DNA from: Kineosporiaceae bacterium
GTDB lineage: Bacteria > Actinomycetota > Actinomycetes > Actinomycetales > Angustibacteraceae
Direction of reading: 5' to 3'
DNA length: 28,138 nucleotides
Assembly: GCA_027345905.1 (NCBI GenBank)
Contig: DAIETC010000040.1
Location: 1 to 28,138 of the forward strand
Shown: piece by piece, positions 1 to 8,328 of the stretch
How the letters are laid out: each line of letters opens with the position of its first letter
Position numbering within the stretch: the first letter of the stretch is position 1
Notes under the pieces: generated by a model
Told to the model about the DNA's origin: nothing
Databases searched by the model: none
The model's input: only the letters and a program-made list of their open reading frames with translations
Position numbers and translations under genes: made by a program

Positions 1-1259
1 TGTTGGCGCCGACCGGAACCATCGGGTTCATGATGGACTGCGACACCACCGGGATCGAGCCGGACTTCTCCTTGGTCAAGTTCAAGAAGCTCGTTGGTGG
101 CGGGTCGATGCAGATCGTCAACCTGACGATCCCGCGGGCCCTCACCAAGCTCGGCTACACCCAGGAGACCATCGAGGCGATCGTCGAGCACATCGCTGCG
201 CACGGTCACGTCATCGACGCCCCCGGGCTCAAGACCGAGCACTACGAGGTCTTCGACTGCGCCATGGGTGCGCGCTCCATCGCCGCAATGGGCCACGTGC
301 GGATGATGGCGGCCTGCCAGCCATTCTTGAGCGGAGCGATCTCCAAGACCGTCAACCTGCCGCAGGAAGCCACCGTCGAAGAGATCGAGGACGTCTACCT
401 GCAGGGCTGGAAGTACGGCCTGAAGGCGCTTGCCGTCTACCGCGACAACTGCAAGGTCGGCCAGCCGCTGTCCGACGCCAAGTCCAAGACCTCCGACAAG
501 GCGTTCGACGCGGACGAGGCGGCCGCGGCCGCTGAGGCGAAGGTGCGGGTCGAGTACCGTCCAGTACGCAAGCGGCTGCCCAAGCGCCGTCCGTCGCAGA
601 CCATCTCCTTCGCCGTGGGCGGCGCGGAGGGCTACCTCACCGCCGGTTCCTACCCGGACGACGGTCTGGGTGAGCTGTTCTTGAAGTTCGGCAAGCAGGG
701 TTCGACGCTCGGTGGCGTCATGGACGCGTTCTCGATCGCAGTGTCGATCGGCCTGCAGTACGGGGTGCCGTTAGAGACGTTCGTCGAGAAGTTCACCAAC
801 CTGCGGTTCGAGCCGGCCGGCCTGACCGACGACCCCGACATCCGGATGGCGCAGTCGATCATGGACTACGTGTTCCGCCGGCTGGCGCTGGACTACCTGG
901 ACTTCGACACCCGCTCGTCCATGGGCATCTACACCGCTGGCGAGCGGGCGCGCCAGCTCGAGACGGGTTCGTACCTGCCGAGCGAGACCGAGCAGGAAGC
1001 AGACGCGGTCGAGATCGAGGGCTACTCCCAGTCGGCGCCAGTCAAACCAACGCCAGGGCCCATCGAGGTGAAGTCCGGCGCCGGGGCGGCATCGGCCAAG
1101 CCGGTGACCTCCGACGTGCACTCCTCCGCTGAGCTGCTGGAAGCCATGCAGGGACGTTCCGCCGACGCGCCGATGTGCCTGACCTGTGGGGTGAAGATGC
1201 GCCCGGCGGGCAGCTGCTATGTCTGCGAAGGCTGCGGCAGCACCAGCGGCTGCAGCTGA
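1..1259 (+). CDS. nrdJ: Vitamin B12-dependent ribonucleoside-diphosphate reductase, C-terminal part
   Basis: Class II ribonucleotide reductase makes deoxyribonucleotides using adenosylcobalamin as radical source. The frame is already open at the left edge, so the N-terminal part lies outside the window; the TTG at 3 is an internal Leu codon. Visible from the start is the conserved stretch APTGTIGFMMDCDTTGIEPD of class II enzymes. A TSCPD-type C-terminal domain follows (GELFLKFGKQGS, LQYGVPLETFVEKF, RFEPAGLTDDP, DYVFRRLALDYL). A low-complexity linker then leads to a terminal Cys cluster, CLTCG ... CYVCEGCG ... GCS, which in this family carries the redox-active/zinc-ribbon cysteines that re-reduce the active site. 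The last 418 residues are visible; the full family length is around 950. The gene is followed by a perfect 30-bp palindrome that may act as terminator. Confidence 0.95.
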   Translation, partial: LAPTGTIGFMMDCDTTGIEPDFSLVKFKKLVGGGSMQIVNLTIPRALTKLGYTQETIEAIVEHIAAHGHVIDAPGLKTEHYEVFDCAMGARSIAAMGHVRMMAACQPFLSGAISKTVNLPQEATVEEIEDVYLQGWKYGLKALAVYRDNCKVGQPLSDAKSKTSDKAFDADEAAAAAEAKVRVEYRPVRKRLPKRRPSQTISFAVGGAEGYLTAGSYPDDGLGELFLKFGKQGSTLGGVMDAFSIAVSIGLQYGVPLETFVEKFTNLRFEPAGLTDDPDIRMAQSIMDYVFRRLALDYLDFDTRSSMGIYTAGERARQLETGSYLPSETEQEADAVEIEGYSQSAPVKPTPGPIEVKSGAGAASAKPVTSDVHSSAELLEAMQGRSADAPMCLTCGVKMRPAGSCYVCEGCGSTSGCS

Positions 1260-1269
1260 CCAATCTGGG

Positions 1270-1299
1270 TGCTGCACTCTCCCGCGGGAGAGTGCAGCA
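1270..1299. repeat. Perfect 30-bp palindrome after nrdJ, possible terminator or REP-like element
   Basis: The two 15-bp arms are exactly complementary with no loop, centred between 1284 and 1285. It starts 11 bp after the nrdJ stop codon and lacks a T-tract. A stem-loop terminator is possible. However, its inner 18 bp, ACTCTCCCGCGGGAGAGT, also occurs twice inside the DUF222-HNH gene (7274-7291 and 7307-7324), which suggests a dispersed repeat rather than a terminator alone. Confidence 0.8.
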
Positions 1300-1379
1300 G
1301 CCAGCTGCGTCGAACGTGCCAGGGGGCCGTGTGGGAACGGCGACGGGTGGGCAATGACGACGTGTGGGTCGGTGACGCG

Positions 1380-1396
1380 GTGACCGGGTAGGTCAC
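1380..1396. promoter_or_regulatory. Inverted repeat GTGACC-N5-GGTCAC, candidate operator
   Basis: Two 6-bp arms, GTGACC and GGTCAC, are separated by 5 bp. They lie in the region between nrdJ and the nuclease-helicase gene, about 135 bp before the preferred start. A further GGTGACG half-site lies immediately upstream. No regulator gene is adjacent, so a binding function is inference only. Confidence 0.3.
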
Positions 1397-1531
1397 GTGA
1401 GGCCGAGGCCTGCCTCGGCGCCGGGGTCCGGCCCGATCATCCCCGTGCTACCCCTCGGTGTCTCACGTCGCTCTGACGCTCGGGGGGCGTGCCACTCGGG
1501 CATTGTCGGTGGGGTGGTGCAGGGTGCAGTT

Positions 1532-4500
1532 GTGCAGCGCATCGAGAACGAGCTGGTCCTCAGCCCCACTGACCTGACCAAGCACCTGGGGTGCCCGCAC
1601 GTCACGACGCTGGACCTGCTGGCGATCGAGGGAAGGGCGCAGCCCGGCGCGGCTGACGACGCCCTCGAGCTGATCTTCCGACTCGGGTTGGCCCACGAGG
1701 ACGCCTACCTGAGATCGCTACGAGCCCGCGGTCTGAGCGTCACGACGATCGAGCCGGCAACACCAGAGGTGAGCCGCGCGCAGCGCGAGCGCGAGACCCT
1801 AGCCGCGATGCAGTCCGGGGTCGATGTCGTCTACCAGGGCACGTTCTACGACGGCGCCTGGGGCGGTCAGGCCGACTTCCTGCTCCGGGTCGAGCGAGCG
1901 TCCGACCTCGGATCGTGGTCGTACGACATCGCCGACACCAAGCTGGCGCGCAAGCTCAAGGTGCCGGCGCTGCTGCAGATGGCGACCTACGCCGAGCGGC
2001 TCGCCGTACTGCAGGGTGTTGAGCCGGACAAGCTGTACGTGGTCACGGGCGACGGGCAGGAGCGGCCGTGGCGGCTCGTCGACGTCGCGGCCTTCGCCCG
2101 TCGGGCACGTTCGCGGTTGCGCGCCGCTGTTGAACAACGACCCGAGACCTCACCTGCCCCGGTCGCGCACTGCGCCCAGTGCCGGTGGATCGAACGTTGC
2201 GTGCGGCACTGGCATGACGAGGACGACCTGTCGCTGGTCGCCTTCATGCGCGCAGATCACCGCGAACTGCTGCGCGAGAACGGCATCACGACGTTGGCGC
2301 AGCTCGGCGTGCTGACCGCCGCGGACCTGCCCAGGCAGATCAGCTTGGTCTCGCGCGAGCGGCTGGTGCATCAAGCGTCCCTGCAACTGTGGGAGCGCCA
2401 GAACCAAGCGGCTAGGTACGACCTGCTCGACCCAGACCACCGCAAGGGATTGCTCAGGCTTCCGCCGCCGGACGCCGGTGACCTCTATCTCGACTTCGAG
2501 GGCGACCCCTACGCCGAAGGGGGCGAAGGCCGTGAGTACCTCGCCGGGCTCGGTGACGTCGACCGCGGCTTCACCCCCATCTGGGCGCACAGCCGTGAAG
2601 AGGAGCGCGAGCTGACAATCCAGCTGGTGGACCGCCTACTTTCGCGCTGGCAAGCCCACCCGGACATGCACGTCTACCACTACGCGCCGTACGAGACGAC
2701 GGCACTGAAACGGCTGGTGGGCAGGCACGGCGTCCGCGAGGCACAGCTGGACCAGCTGCTGCGCGGCGAGCGGTTCGTCGACCTGTACGCCGTGGTGCGG
2801 CAGGGAATGCGCATCAGCAAGGGGTCCTACTCGATCAAGAAGATGGAGGCCTTCTGCTGGGGGCACATACGCAACCAGAACCCGGACGTCGCCGACGCGA
2901 TGGCGAGCGTCGTCGCCTACGAGAAGTGGTCGGTCGAACCCGACGACGTCACCTTGCCCAAGATCGAGGCCTACAACCGCGACGACGTCCTATCAACCCT
3001 CGACCTGCACCGGTGGCTGGAGCAACGGCGCTGCGAGCTCGAAGACCTGCACGGACCGCAGCCGCGACCCGCAGACCAGCCGGCCGACCCGGCCCGGCCG
3101 CCAGGTGAGATCGAGCTCGCGGAGATCGCGTTGTCTGAGAAGTTGCAGGCTGCGGGGGAGGCGTTGTTGGCCGGCCTGGTGCAGTTCCACCGACGCGAGG
3201 CCAGGCCCGCCTACTGGGAGATGTTCCGGCTCGAAGACCTGGACGACGACGAGCTGGTCGACGACAGCGCCGCGCTCGGCGGCCTCACACCGCCCACACT
3301 TGTCGGGACGGCGGCCCGGAGCAAGCTCTACCGGTACGAGTTCCCACCCCAGGACACCAAGCTGCAGATTGGTGACACCGCGTACGACGTGGACGACCAC
3401 AGCTCGGCTGGCACCGTCCACGAGCTGGACGCTGAGCAGGGTTTCATCGTCCTGAAGCGCCAAGCCGCCGCCGTTGAGTCCAGGGGTTTCACCGAGAAGC
3501 AGGTGCTGTCCGACCAGGTGATCCGCCACGCCATCTGCGCCGTCGCCGAAGATCGGCTCGCCGGACGGGGCTGTTTGGGCAGTGCGCTGCTCGACCGCGT
3601 GGCCCCCGCTCGGCTCGACGACGTCGTACCGGCGGGAATGTCGTTGGACGCAGAGGTGCTTGCGGTTCAAGGCCCACCTGGCAGCGGGAAGACCACGGTC
3701 GGCGCCGAGCTCGTCCGGGCGTTGCTCGACGCGGGCAAGAAGGTGGGCATCACCGCGAACTCCCACGCGGTGATCGGCACCTTCATGGAGAAGGTCGACC
3801 GGCCGGGTCTGCAGCGCTGCAACGAGGCCGACCAGTTCTGCGGGGCGCCCGGTATTACTCAAGCACGGAGCTCGGCGGACGTCGCAGCAGCGCTTGGGTC
3901 CGGGCCCCAGCTGGTCGGCGGAACCGCGTGGCTGTGGTGCGACCCGGTGGTTGCTGGCCTACTCGACGTCATCGTCGTCGACGAGGCAGGCCAGTTCTCT
4001 CTCGCCAACGCGGTCGGTGTGTCGCGGGCTGCGACGTCCATGGTGCTGCTCGGCGATCCGCAACAACTCGCGCAACCCACCCGCGCCGTCCACCCCATCG
4101 GCGCGGGGGACTCAGCGCTGGCCCATGTGCTCGAAGGGCACGACACCATCGCGCCCGACCGCGGCATCTTCTTGGACACCACGTGGCGAATGCACCCGGA
4201 CATCACCTCGTACGTCTCGGACCTGTCGTACGACGGCCGGCTGCGGGCCGGCCCCGGCCAGGGGCGGCAAGCCATCGATGCCGGGCCGGGGCTCGTGGGT
4301 AGCGGCATCCGGGTGATCGAGGTCGAGCACCTCGCCAACGCAGCAGCGTCCCGGCAGGAGGTCAGTGCAGTTGTGCGCCTGTGGTTTCGGCTGACGTCCG
4401 GCACCTTCACCGACCGAGAGGGCGTAACAAGGGCCTTGACGCACGCCGACATCCTGATCGTCGCGCCGTACAACAACCAGGTGGGTCTGCTGCGACAGGC

Positions 4501-4783
4501 GCTTCCTACGGCCCGCGTCGGAACCGTCGACAAGTTCCAAGGCAAGGAGGCGCCCGTTGTCATCTACTCGATGACCAGCTCGAGCGCGGACGACGCGCCA
4601 CGAGGCGTCGGCTTCCTCTACGACACGCACCGGCTGAACGTCGCGGTATCCCGTGCGCAAGCCATGGCCATCGTCGTGATGAGCCCGCGCCTACTCGACG
4701 CAGCCGTCGCAACCCCAGATCAGCTGCGCCAGGTCAACGCCCTGTGCCGCCTGGTCGAAGACGCAAGCACCGCCGCCCCGTAG
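1532..4783 (+). CDS. TM0106-family RecB/Cas4-like nuclease fused to DEDD exonuclease and SF1 helicase
   Basis: Probable DNA-processing enzyme with three modules (about 1083 aa). The first is a RecB/Cas4-like nuclease: GQADFLL, DTK and the QMATY helix. One early Cys (LGCPH) plus CAQCRWIERC (residues 214-223) resembles the four-Cys Fe-S clasp of Cas4/AddB. The second is an RNase H-like DEDD module of YprB type: DFEGDP at 321, YHYAPYETTALK, SKGSYSIKKME and YNRDDVLST. The third is an SF1 UPF1-like helicase: Walker A GPPGSGKT at 714, DEAGQ at 817, LLGDPQQLAQP, TWRMHPD, VDKFQGKEAPVV near 1000 and NVAVSRA. The frame runs back to a GTG at 1397, but those 45 residues look non-coding. I prefer GTG 1532, preceded by AGGGTG, eight residues before LVLSPTDL where family members begin; GTG 1514 is also possible. 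Substrate and pathway are unknown. Confidence 0.9.
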   Translation: MQRIENELVLSPTDLTKHLGCPHVTTLDLLAIEGRAQPGAADDALELIFRLGLAHEDAYLRSLRARGLSVTTIEPATPEVSRAQRERETLAAMQSGVDVVYQGTFYDGAWGGQADFLLRVERASDLGSWSYDIADTKLARKLKVPALLQMATYAERLAVLQGVEPDKLYVVTGDGQERPWRLVDVAAFARRARSRLRAAVEQRPETSPAPVAHCAQCRWIERCVRHWHDEDDLSLVAFMRADHRELLRENGITTLAQLGVLTAADLPRQISLVSRERLVHQASLQLWERQNQAARYDLLDPDHRKGLLRLPPPDAGDLYLDFEGDPYAEGGEGREYLAGLGDVDRGFTPIWAHSREEERELTIQLVDRLLSRWQAHPDMHVYHYAPYETTALKRLVGRHGVREAQLDQLLRGERFVDLYAVVRQGMRISKGSYSIKKMEAFCWGHIRNQNPDVADAMASVVAYEKWSVEPDDVTLPKIEAYNRDDVLSTLDLHRWLEQRRCELEDLHGPQPRPADQPADPARPPGEIELAEIALSEKLQAAGEALLAGLVQFHRREARPAYWEMFRLEDLDDDELVDDSAALGGLTPPTLVGTAARSKLYRYEFPPQDTKLQIGDTAYDVDDHSSAGTVHELDAEQGFIVLKRQAAAVESRGFTEKQVLSDQVIRHAICAVAEDRLAGRGCLGSALLDRVAPARLDDVVPAGMSLDAEVLAVQGPPGSGKTTVGAELVRALLDAGKKVGITANSHAVIGTFMEKVDRPGLQRCNEADQFCGAPGITQARSSADVAAALGSGPQLVGGTAWLWCDPVVAGLLDVIVVDEAGQFSLANAVGVSRAATSMVLLGDPQQLAQPTRAVHPIGAGDSALAHVLEGHDTIAPDRGIFLDTTWRMHPDITSYVSDLSYDGRLRAGPGQGRQAIDAGPGLVGSGIRVIEVEHLANAAASRQEVSAVVRLWFRLTSGTFTDREGVTRALTHADILIVAPYNNQVGLLRQALPTARVGTVDKFQGKEAPVVIYSMTSSSADDAPRGVGFLYDTHRLNVAVSRAQAMAIVVMSPRLLDAAVATPDQLRQVNALCRLVEDASTAAP

Positions 4784-4865
4784 CTCGCGCAGCGTTTGGG
4801 TGCAGTCGACCTGAGCGAACGTCCGGAGGATGGCGGGTGCCCTGCAAGTGAGACCTCACCGGGGC

Positions 4866-5756
4866 TCAGGAGGCAGCGAGGAATGACGTGAAGCGGATCG
4901 CCAGGCGGTCGCGGTCGGGTCGCTCGGCCTTTCTGTCAGGCACGGTCAGGCTCTTGTCGTGCATGCCCTTGAGGCCATGCTCAAGCATCGGACCGTCGAT
5001 CTCATCGAGCAGCCGCTGGTTGATGTGCACCGTGTAACCGGGCGAGATTCCCAGCAGGTTCCGGTCGTAGGCGGCGTGGTGGATCTTGCACAAGCTCAAC
5101 CCGTTGGTCACGAGCGGGTCGCCGGCGCCCAAGGTGTCGCCAATGATGTGCGCGGCGTCCAGCAGGTCGCCATGGCGCAGGGTGCAGACGGCGCATCGCG
5201 TCTGGTAGGCGTGGATGACCCGAGCGCGAAACTCCGGCTGGTGCAGCCGCTGCTGGACGAGCCGCTCGGCGTAACGTCGTTCAAGCGGTGACAGATCGAC
5301 GGAGTTAGCGAGAAACCTCAGGTTCTCGTCGAGGGCGATAAGAAATCGGCGCCGCGGCGCGTCGTCGAACACTGCATAGACCGGCATAACCGGCAGGTAC
5401 CTGCCCGGGCCTAGTTTGCGAAGCAAGATGAGGGGCAGCTGCTGATAGATGGCGGCCCGCAGCTTGGCGTTGTCCCCGTCGAGCGACCCGGCTCGGTAGG
5501 CATAGTGGAACAGTCCGTCGACGACCTCGCTGTCGTCGTATGGGCCTGTCGGTGAGCTCACGATGGACAACGTGGCAGCCAGGTCTTGTGGGTTCCAGAT
5601 GCCGCGAGAGGTGTCGCGAACCCGGCGCACCTGGCCGCCGCCGATGTCCAGCGCATCGAGTTGGCGGTGGGACACCTCGCCTCCGCTGCGAAGCGCGGCC
5701 TCAGCAAGAGCATCCATGATGCGCAGCCGCAGTCGGCGCTCGTCAGCCAGGTTCAC
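4866..5756 (-). CDS. HNH_2-type endonuclease domain protein
   Basis: Protein of 296 aa that starts with GTG behind AGGAAG. The C-terminal third carries an HNH_2-like nuclease: a CAVC pair at 188-191, the DAAHII motif (His203) and the stretch TNGLSLCKIHHAAYD with Asn218 and His226/227. This arrangement is typical of the HNH modules in predicted McrA-like or stand-alone restriction nucleases. The N-terminal 180 residues match no domain I can name; they include a helical start and a beta-rich region (GRYLPVMPVYAVF). It is convergent with the nuclease-helicase gene, with 82 bp between stop codons. A restriction or defence role is plausible from the fold but is not shown. Confidence 0.85.
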   Translation of the reverse strand: MNLADERRLRLRIMDALAEAALRSGGEVSHRQLDALDIGGGQVRRVRDTSRGIWNPQDLAATLSIVSSPTGPYDDSEVVDGLFHYAYRAGSLDGDNAKLRAAIYQQLPLILLRKLGPGRYLPVMPVYAVFDDAPRRRFLIALDENLRFLANSVDLSPLERRYAERLVQQRLHQPEFRARVIHAYQTRCAVCTLRHGDLLDAAHIIGDTLGAGDPLVTNGLSLCKIHHAAYDRNLLGISPGYTVHINQRLLDEIDGPMLEHGLKGMHDKSLTVPDRKAERPDRDRLAIRFTSFLAAS

Positions 5757-5884
5757 GAGAGCTTCCTACCAGATCCCTCAAGCGTCGACCGTGCTGGCGC
5801 GGCAAGGTGTCAGTGGCTGAGGTTACGGTGACGGAACCAAAGTTGGGAGCTGATGTGACCGGTGTGGTGGTCGCAGGCGGCGGG

Positions 5885-5890
5885 TAACAT
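5885..5890 (+). promoter_or_regulatory. Candidate -10 box TAACAT
   Basis: TAACAT fits the actinobacterial TANNNT -10 pattern and lies 29 bp before the ATG at 5919. A transcript starting near 5897 would have a short leader carrying the GAGGGAGG ribosome-binding site. No convincing -35 box is visible. Confidence 0.35.
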
Positions 5891-5918
5891 CGCGCAGGGA
5901 GCACGAGGGAGGGCACTG

Positions 5919-6092
5919 ATGGTCAAGCGCGAGAAGGTGGTGGACGACAGGGGACGGCGGGGGGGCAGCGGCAAGCTGGACGCCGAGGAGCACTTCGAGC
6001 AGGCCGGTCTGTACGGGTCCGCGCAGCCGCGCCGCGACGTGGAGATTCGAATGGCGGCGCTGCACATACCGCGCCGGCGCCAGGCCAGCTGA
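5919..6092 (+). CDS. Small basic hypothetical protein (57 aa)
   Basis: ATG start behind a strong ribosome-binding site, GAGGGAGG at 5906-5913; the frame also allows an earlier ATG at 5862, which has no such site. The 57-residue product is rich in charged residues (MVKREKVVDDRGRRGG at the N terminus, HIPRRRQAS at the C terminus). It has no signal peptide, membrane segment or cysteine. I do not recognise the family. It ends 13 bp before the DksA/TraR-like gene on the same strand, so the two are probably co-transcribed and may act in the same process. Codon use and the good ribosome-binding site support a real gene. Confidence 0.65.
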   Translation: MVKREKVVDDRGRRGGSGKLDAEEHFEQAGLYGSAQPRRDVEIRMAALHIPRRRQAS

Positions 6093-6105
6093 AGGCGGCG
6101 CGCGG

Positions 6106-6453
6106 ATGGCGAGGGCGACCCGGCAGCGCCTGGCCGCACGCCTGATTGCGAACGCCGAGCAGATTCGTGGGCTTGAACGCGAGCACAGTGAGATCGTGGC
6201 CGCAGCCCAGGGGGCAAACGGCGACGACGAGCACGATCCCGAGGGAGCCACGATCGGGTTCGAACGCGAACAGGTAGCCGCGCTCCTCGCCCAGGCAGTG
6301 CACACTCGCAGCGAGATCATGCAGGGCCTGGGCCGACTCGATGACGGGTGCTACGGCATCTGCGAGCTGTGTCAGGGCGACATCGGCATCGAACGGCTCG
6401 AGGTTCGTCCCGCGGCGCGCACCTGCATCAGCTGCGCGTCGCGCAGGCGCTGA
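6106..6453 (+). CDS. DksA/TraR family C4-type zinc finger protein
   Basis: Protein of 115 aa with an N-terminal helical region, an acidic loop containing DDEHDPEGATI near residues 40-50, and a second helix. It ends in a C4 zinc finger: CELC and CISC separated by 17 residues (CxxC-x17-CxxC). DksA/TraR proteins reach into the RNA polymerase secondary channel through a coiled-coil. Actinobacterial members with the DEHDPEGAT signature are common but little studied, so a direct transcriptional role is inferred from the family. A weak site, GAAGG, lies 10 nt before the ATG. It is probably co-transcribed with the 57-aa gene just upstream. Confidence 0.9.
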   Translation: MARATRQRLAARLIANAEQIRGLEREHSEIVAAAQGANGDDEHDPEGATIGFEREQVAALLAQAVHTRSEIMQGLGRLDDGCYGICELCQGDIGIERLEVRPAARTCISCASRRR

Positions 6454-6573
6454 GCCGACATCGGACGCCTTCAGCTCGTCGTGGCGGGGGCGTTGACGGT
6501 TGGGCGCGGTTGTCGGTGGTGCGCTCTAGCGTGGCAGGAACGGCGTGGGGCCTGGTGATTTCGGAGGTTTCCT

Positions 6574-8259
6574 GTGCCTGTTGCCATACCTGCTCGAACG
6601 AATGCCCCGGTTCTGACTGATCCGGTTGTTGGTGGGGCCTTGGCCGATCCTGTTGAGCCTGAGCCTGAGCTTGAGCCTGCGTCGGAGCCGGAGCCGGACG
6701 CTGGGGACAGTGACAAGGCCCGGCTCGACGCGATGCCGCTCGGTGAGCTTGAGGCTGAGATCGCCACCCTGGCTGCTCACCTTGCGGCGGCTACCTGCCA
6801 GTTCCTCACGTTGCTCGCCGAATTCGACCTGCGGGAAGGGTGGGGCGGGGCGGGGATGCGCTCGTGTGCCCACTGGCTGTCCTGGCGTTGCGGGATGAGC
6901 CTGTCCACCGCCCGTGAGCACCTGCGGGTGGCACATGCGTTGCGGGTGTTGCCAGTCGCGACCGCCGCGTTCGCAGCTGGACGGCTCAGTTATGCCAAAG
7001 CCCGGGCCATCACACGGGTCGCGGCGCCAGACACGGAGTCGGATCTGGTGGGTATCGCCCTGAACTCGCCGGCCGCACAGCTGGATCGGTTGGTGGCTGG
7101 GCTGCGTCGCGCTGAGAGCTCGGCCGAAGAGACGCAGGCGGCGGATCGAGCCCAGCACCAACATCATTGGGACGACGATGGCACCCTCGTGGTCCGGGTG
7201 CGGTTGAGCGCCGAGGACGGCGCCACCTACCTGGCTGCATTGCACGCCACCCGTGAAGCACTGGACGAGCGCAACTCTCCCGCGGGAGAGTCCCTGGACG
7301 AGCGCAACTCTCCCGCGGGAGAGTTGCCGGGCCCAGGGGCGGGGCCGGCGGACGGCGTGGGTCCGGTGGACGGCGTGGCGCCGGTGACGATGGTCGAGGC
7401 GTTCGTCGCTATGGCCGAAACTGCACTTGAGCACCGCCCTGGGCTTGGCCCGTCCGGACGACGCGCGGAGGTCGTCGTCCATGTGGACGTCGATGTGCTG
7501 ACCACACCGGAGACGCAAGATCTGACCACACCGGAGACGCAAGACGCGGGTGCGGAGCAGGCCACGGCTGCCGGTCTGCGCACCTGCCGTGTACAGGACG
7601 GGCCCGGCATCACTGCCCGGGTGGCACGCGAGCTGGCCTGCGACGGTGGTCTGGTTCTCGCCGTCCGCGGCGGCCAGCATCGTGAGGAGAAATGCGGCGG
7701 CCGCCCGGTGTTCGGCCGCCAGGTGTTCGGTGGCCAAGTACTCGGGGGCCAGGTACTCGACATCGGCCGTCGAACGAGGCGTCCGAACGCGGCAATCATG
7801 CGGGCCCTGTGGATCCGCGATCAGGGGTGCGTCCACCCCGGATGCGGGCGCCGGCGGCGGCTGCATGCCCATCACGTCCGGCATTGGGCGCACGGGGGAT
7901 TGACTGCTTTGCACAATCTCGTTCTGCTCTGCGGTTTCCACCATCGAGCAGTGCATCGCGGCGAGATCGCGATCGAGCTGCGGGCCGGACAGGCGCCCAT
8001 GGTCACGTCTGGCGGCGCCCAGCTCGCGCTCGCACCCCCGGCGCAGGGCCGCGCTGAGGCGATCCGCAGCGCCCACGACGCGGTTATCAACGCGGAGACC
8101 ACCACGCCGACGGACTGGCTCGGTGACCCCCTTCGCTTGGGTTACGCGGTCACGGCCATGCTCGATGCCTGGTCGACGCAGAGTCGCCAGCCGGCGCAGT
8201 GGGGGGACAGTCGGCGGGGCTGGTCCCACGTCCAACGTAGGGTCCGCCACCGGGACTGA
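6574..8259 (+). CDS. DUF222 (13E12-type) protein with C-terminal HNH endonuclease domain
   Basis: Protein of 561 aa; GTG start 6 nt after GGAGG at 6563-6567. After a Pro/Glu-rich N terminus (EPEPELEP ... SEPEPD) comes the DUF222 region, with CAHWLSWRCGMS and LRVAHALRVLP followed by LSYAKARAITRVA. The C terminus is a classic HNH domain: GCVHPGC from 419, HAHHVRHW (His433/434), LHNLVLLC and CGFHHRAVH (His456/457). The family is multicopy in actinobacteria and includes the M. tuberculosis 13E12 repeat proteins; its cellular role is not settled. The middle is broken up by in-frame tandem repeats: LDERNSPAGES/L (230-251), LTTPETQD twice (309-324) and VFGRQ/VFGGQ/VLGGQ (379-393). The first pair encodes a palindrome also found after nrdJ. 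Confidence 0.93.
   Translation: MPVAIPARTNAPVLTDPVVGGALADPVEPEPELEPASEPEPDAGDSDKARLDAMPLGELEAEIATLAAHLAAATCQFLTLLAEFDLREGWGGAGMRSCAHWLSWRCGMSLSTAREHLRVAHALRVLPVATAAFAAGRLSYAKARAITRVAAPDTESDLVGIALNSPAAQLDRLVAGLRRAESSAEETQAADRAQHQHHWDDDGTLVVRVRLSAEDGATYLAALHATREALDERNSPAGESLDERNSPAGELPGPGAGPADGVGPVDGVAPVTMVEAFVAMAETALEHRPGLGPSGRRAEVVVHVDVDVLTTPETQDLTTPETQDAGAEQATAAGLRTCRVQDGPGITARVARELACDGGLVLAVRGGQHREEKCGGRPVFGRQVFGGQVLGGQVLDIGRRTRRPNAAIMRALWIRDQGCVHPGCGRRRRLHAHHVRHWAHGGLTALHNLVLLCGFHHRAVHRGEIAIELRAGQAPMVTSGGAQLALAPPAQGRAEAIRSAHDAVINAETTTPTDWLGDPLRLGYAVTAMLDAWSTQSRQPAQWGDSRRGWSHVQRRVRHRD
7261..7326 (+). repeat. 33-bp tandem duplication carrying an 18-bp palindrome
   Basis: Two near-identical 33-bp units (7261-7293 and 7294-7326) encode LDERNSPAGES and LDERNSPAGEL. 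Each holds ACTCTCCCGCGGGAGAGT (7274-7291 and 7307-7324). Around the second copy the palindrome extends to 24 bp (7304-7327). Both are in frame with the HNH gene. Confidence 0.95.
7498..7545 (+). repeat. 24-bp tandem duplication (LTTPETQD twice)
   Basis: Two adjacent identical or nearly identical 24-bp units inside the DUF222-HNH gene encode LTTPETQD. The unit length preserves the reading frame. Confidence 0.9.
7708..7755 (+). repeat. 15-bp tandem repeats (V-F/L-G-G/R-Q)
   Basis: Three degenerate 15-bp units plus a partial fourth encode VFGRQ, VFGGQ, VLGGQ and VLD, just before the HNH domain of the DUF222 protein. Confidence 0.85.
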
Positions 8260-8328
8260 ACCACCAGGCCCCGAAGTGAGCGTTGGCAACTGAACCGACC
8301 GGTCAGATCCGTCGGCCAACAGCTCCGG

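Noticed and set aside
1397..1531. N-terminal extension of the nuclease-helicase protein from GTG 1397
   Set aside because: The 45 extra residues look non-coding and precede the position where family members start; not fully excluded.
4784..4865. Terminator between the convergent nuclease-helicase and HNH genes
   Set aside because: Only a very short TGAG/CTCA stem is visible, too weak to call.
6250..6275. tRNA-like GGGTTCGAAC segment
   Set aside because: It lies within the DksA/TraR gene and no acceptor or anticodon stem can be drawn around it.
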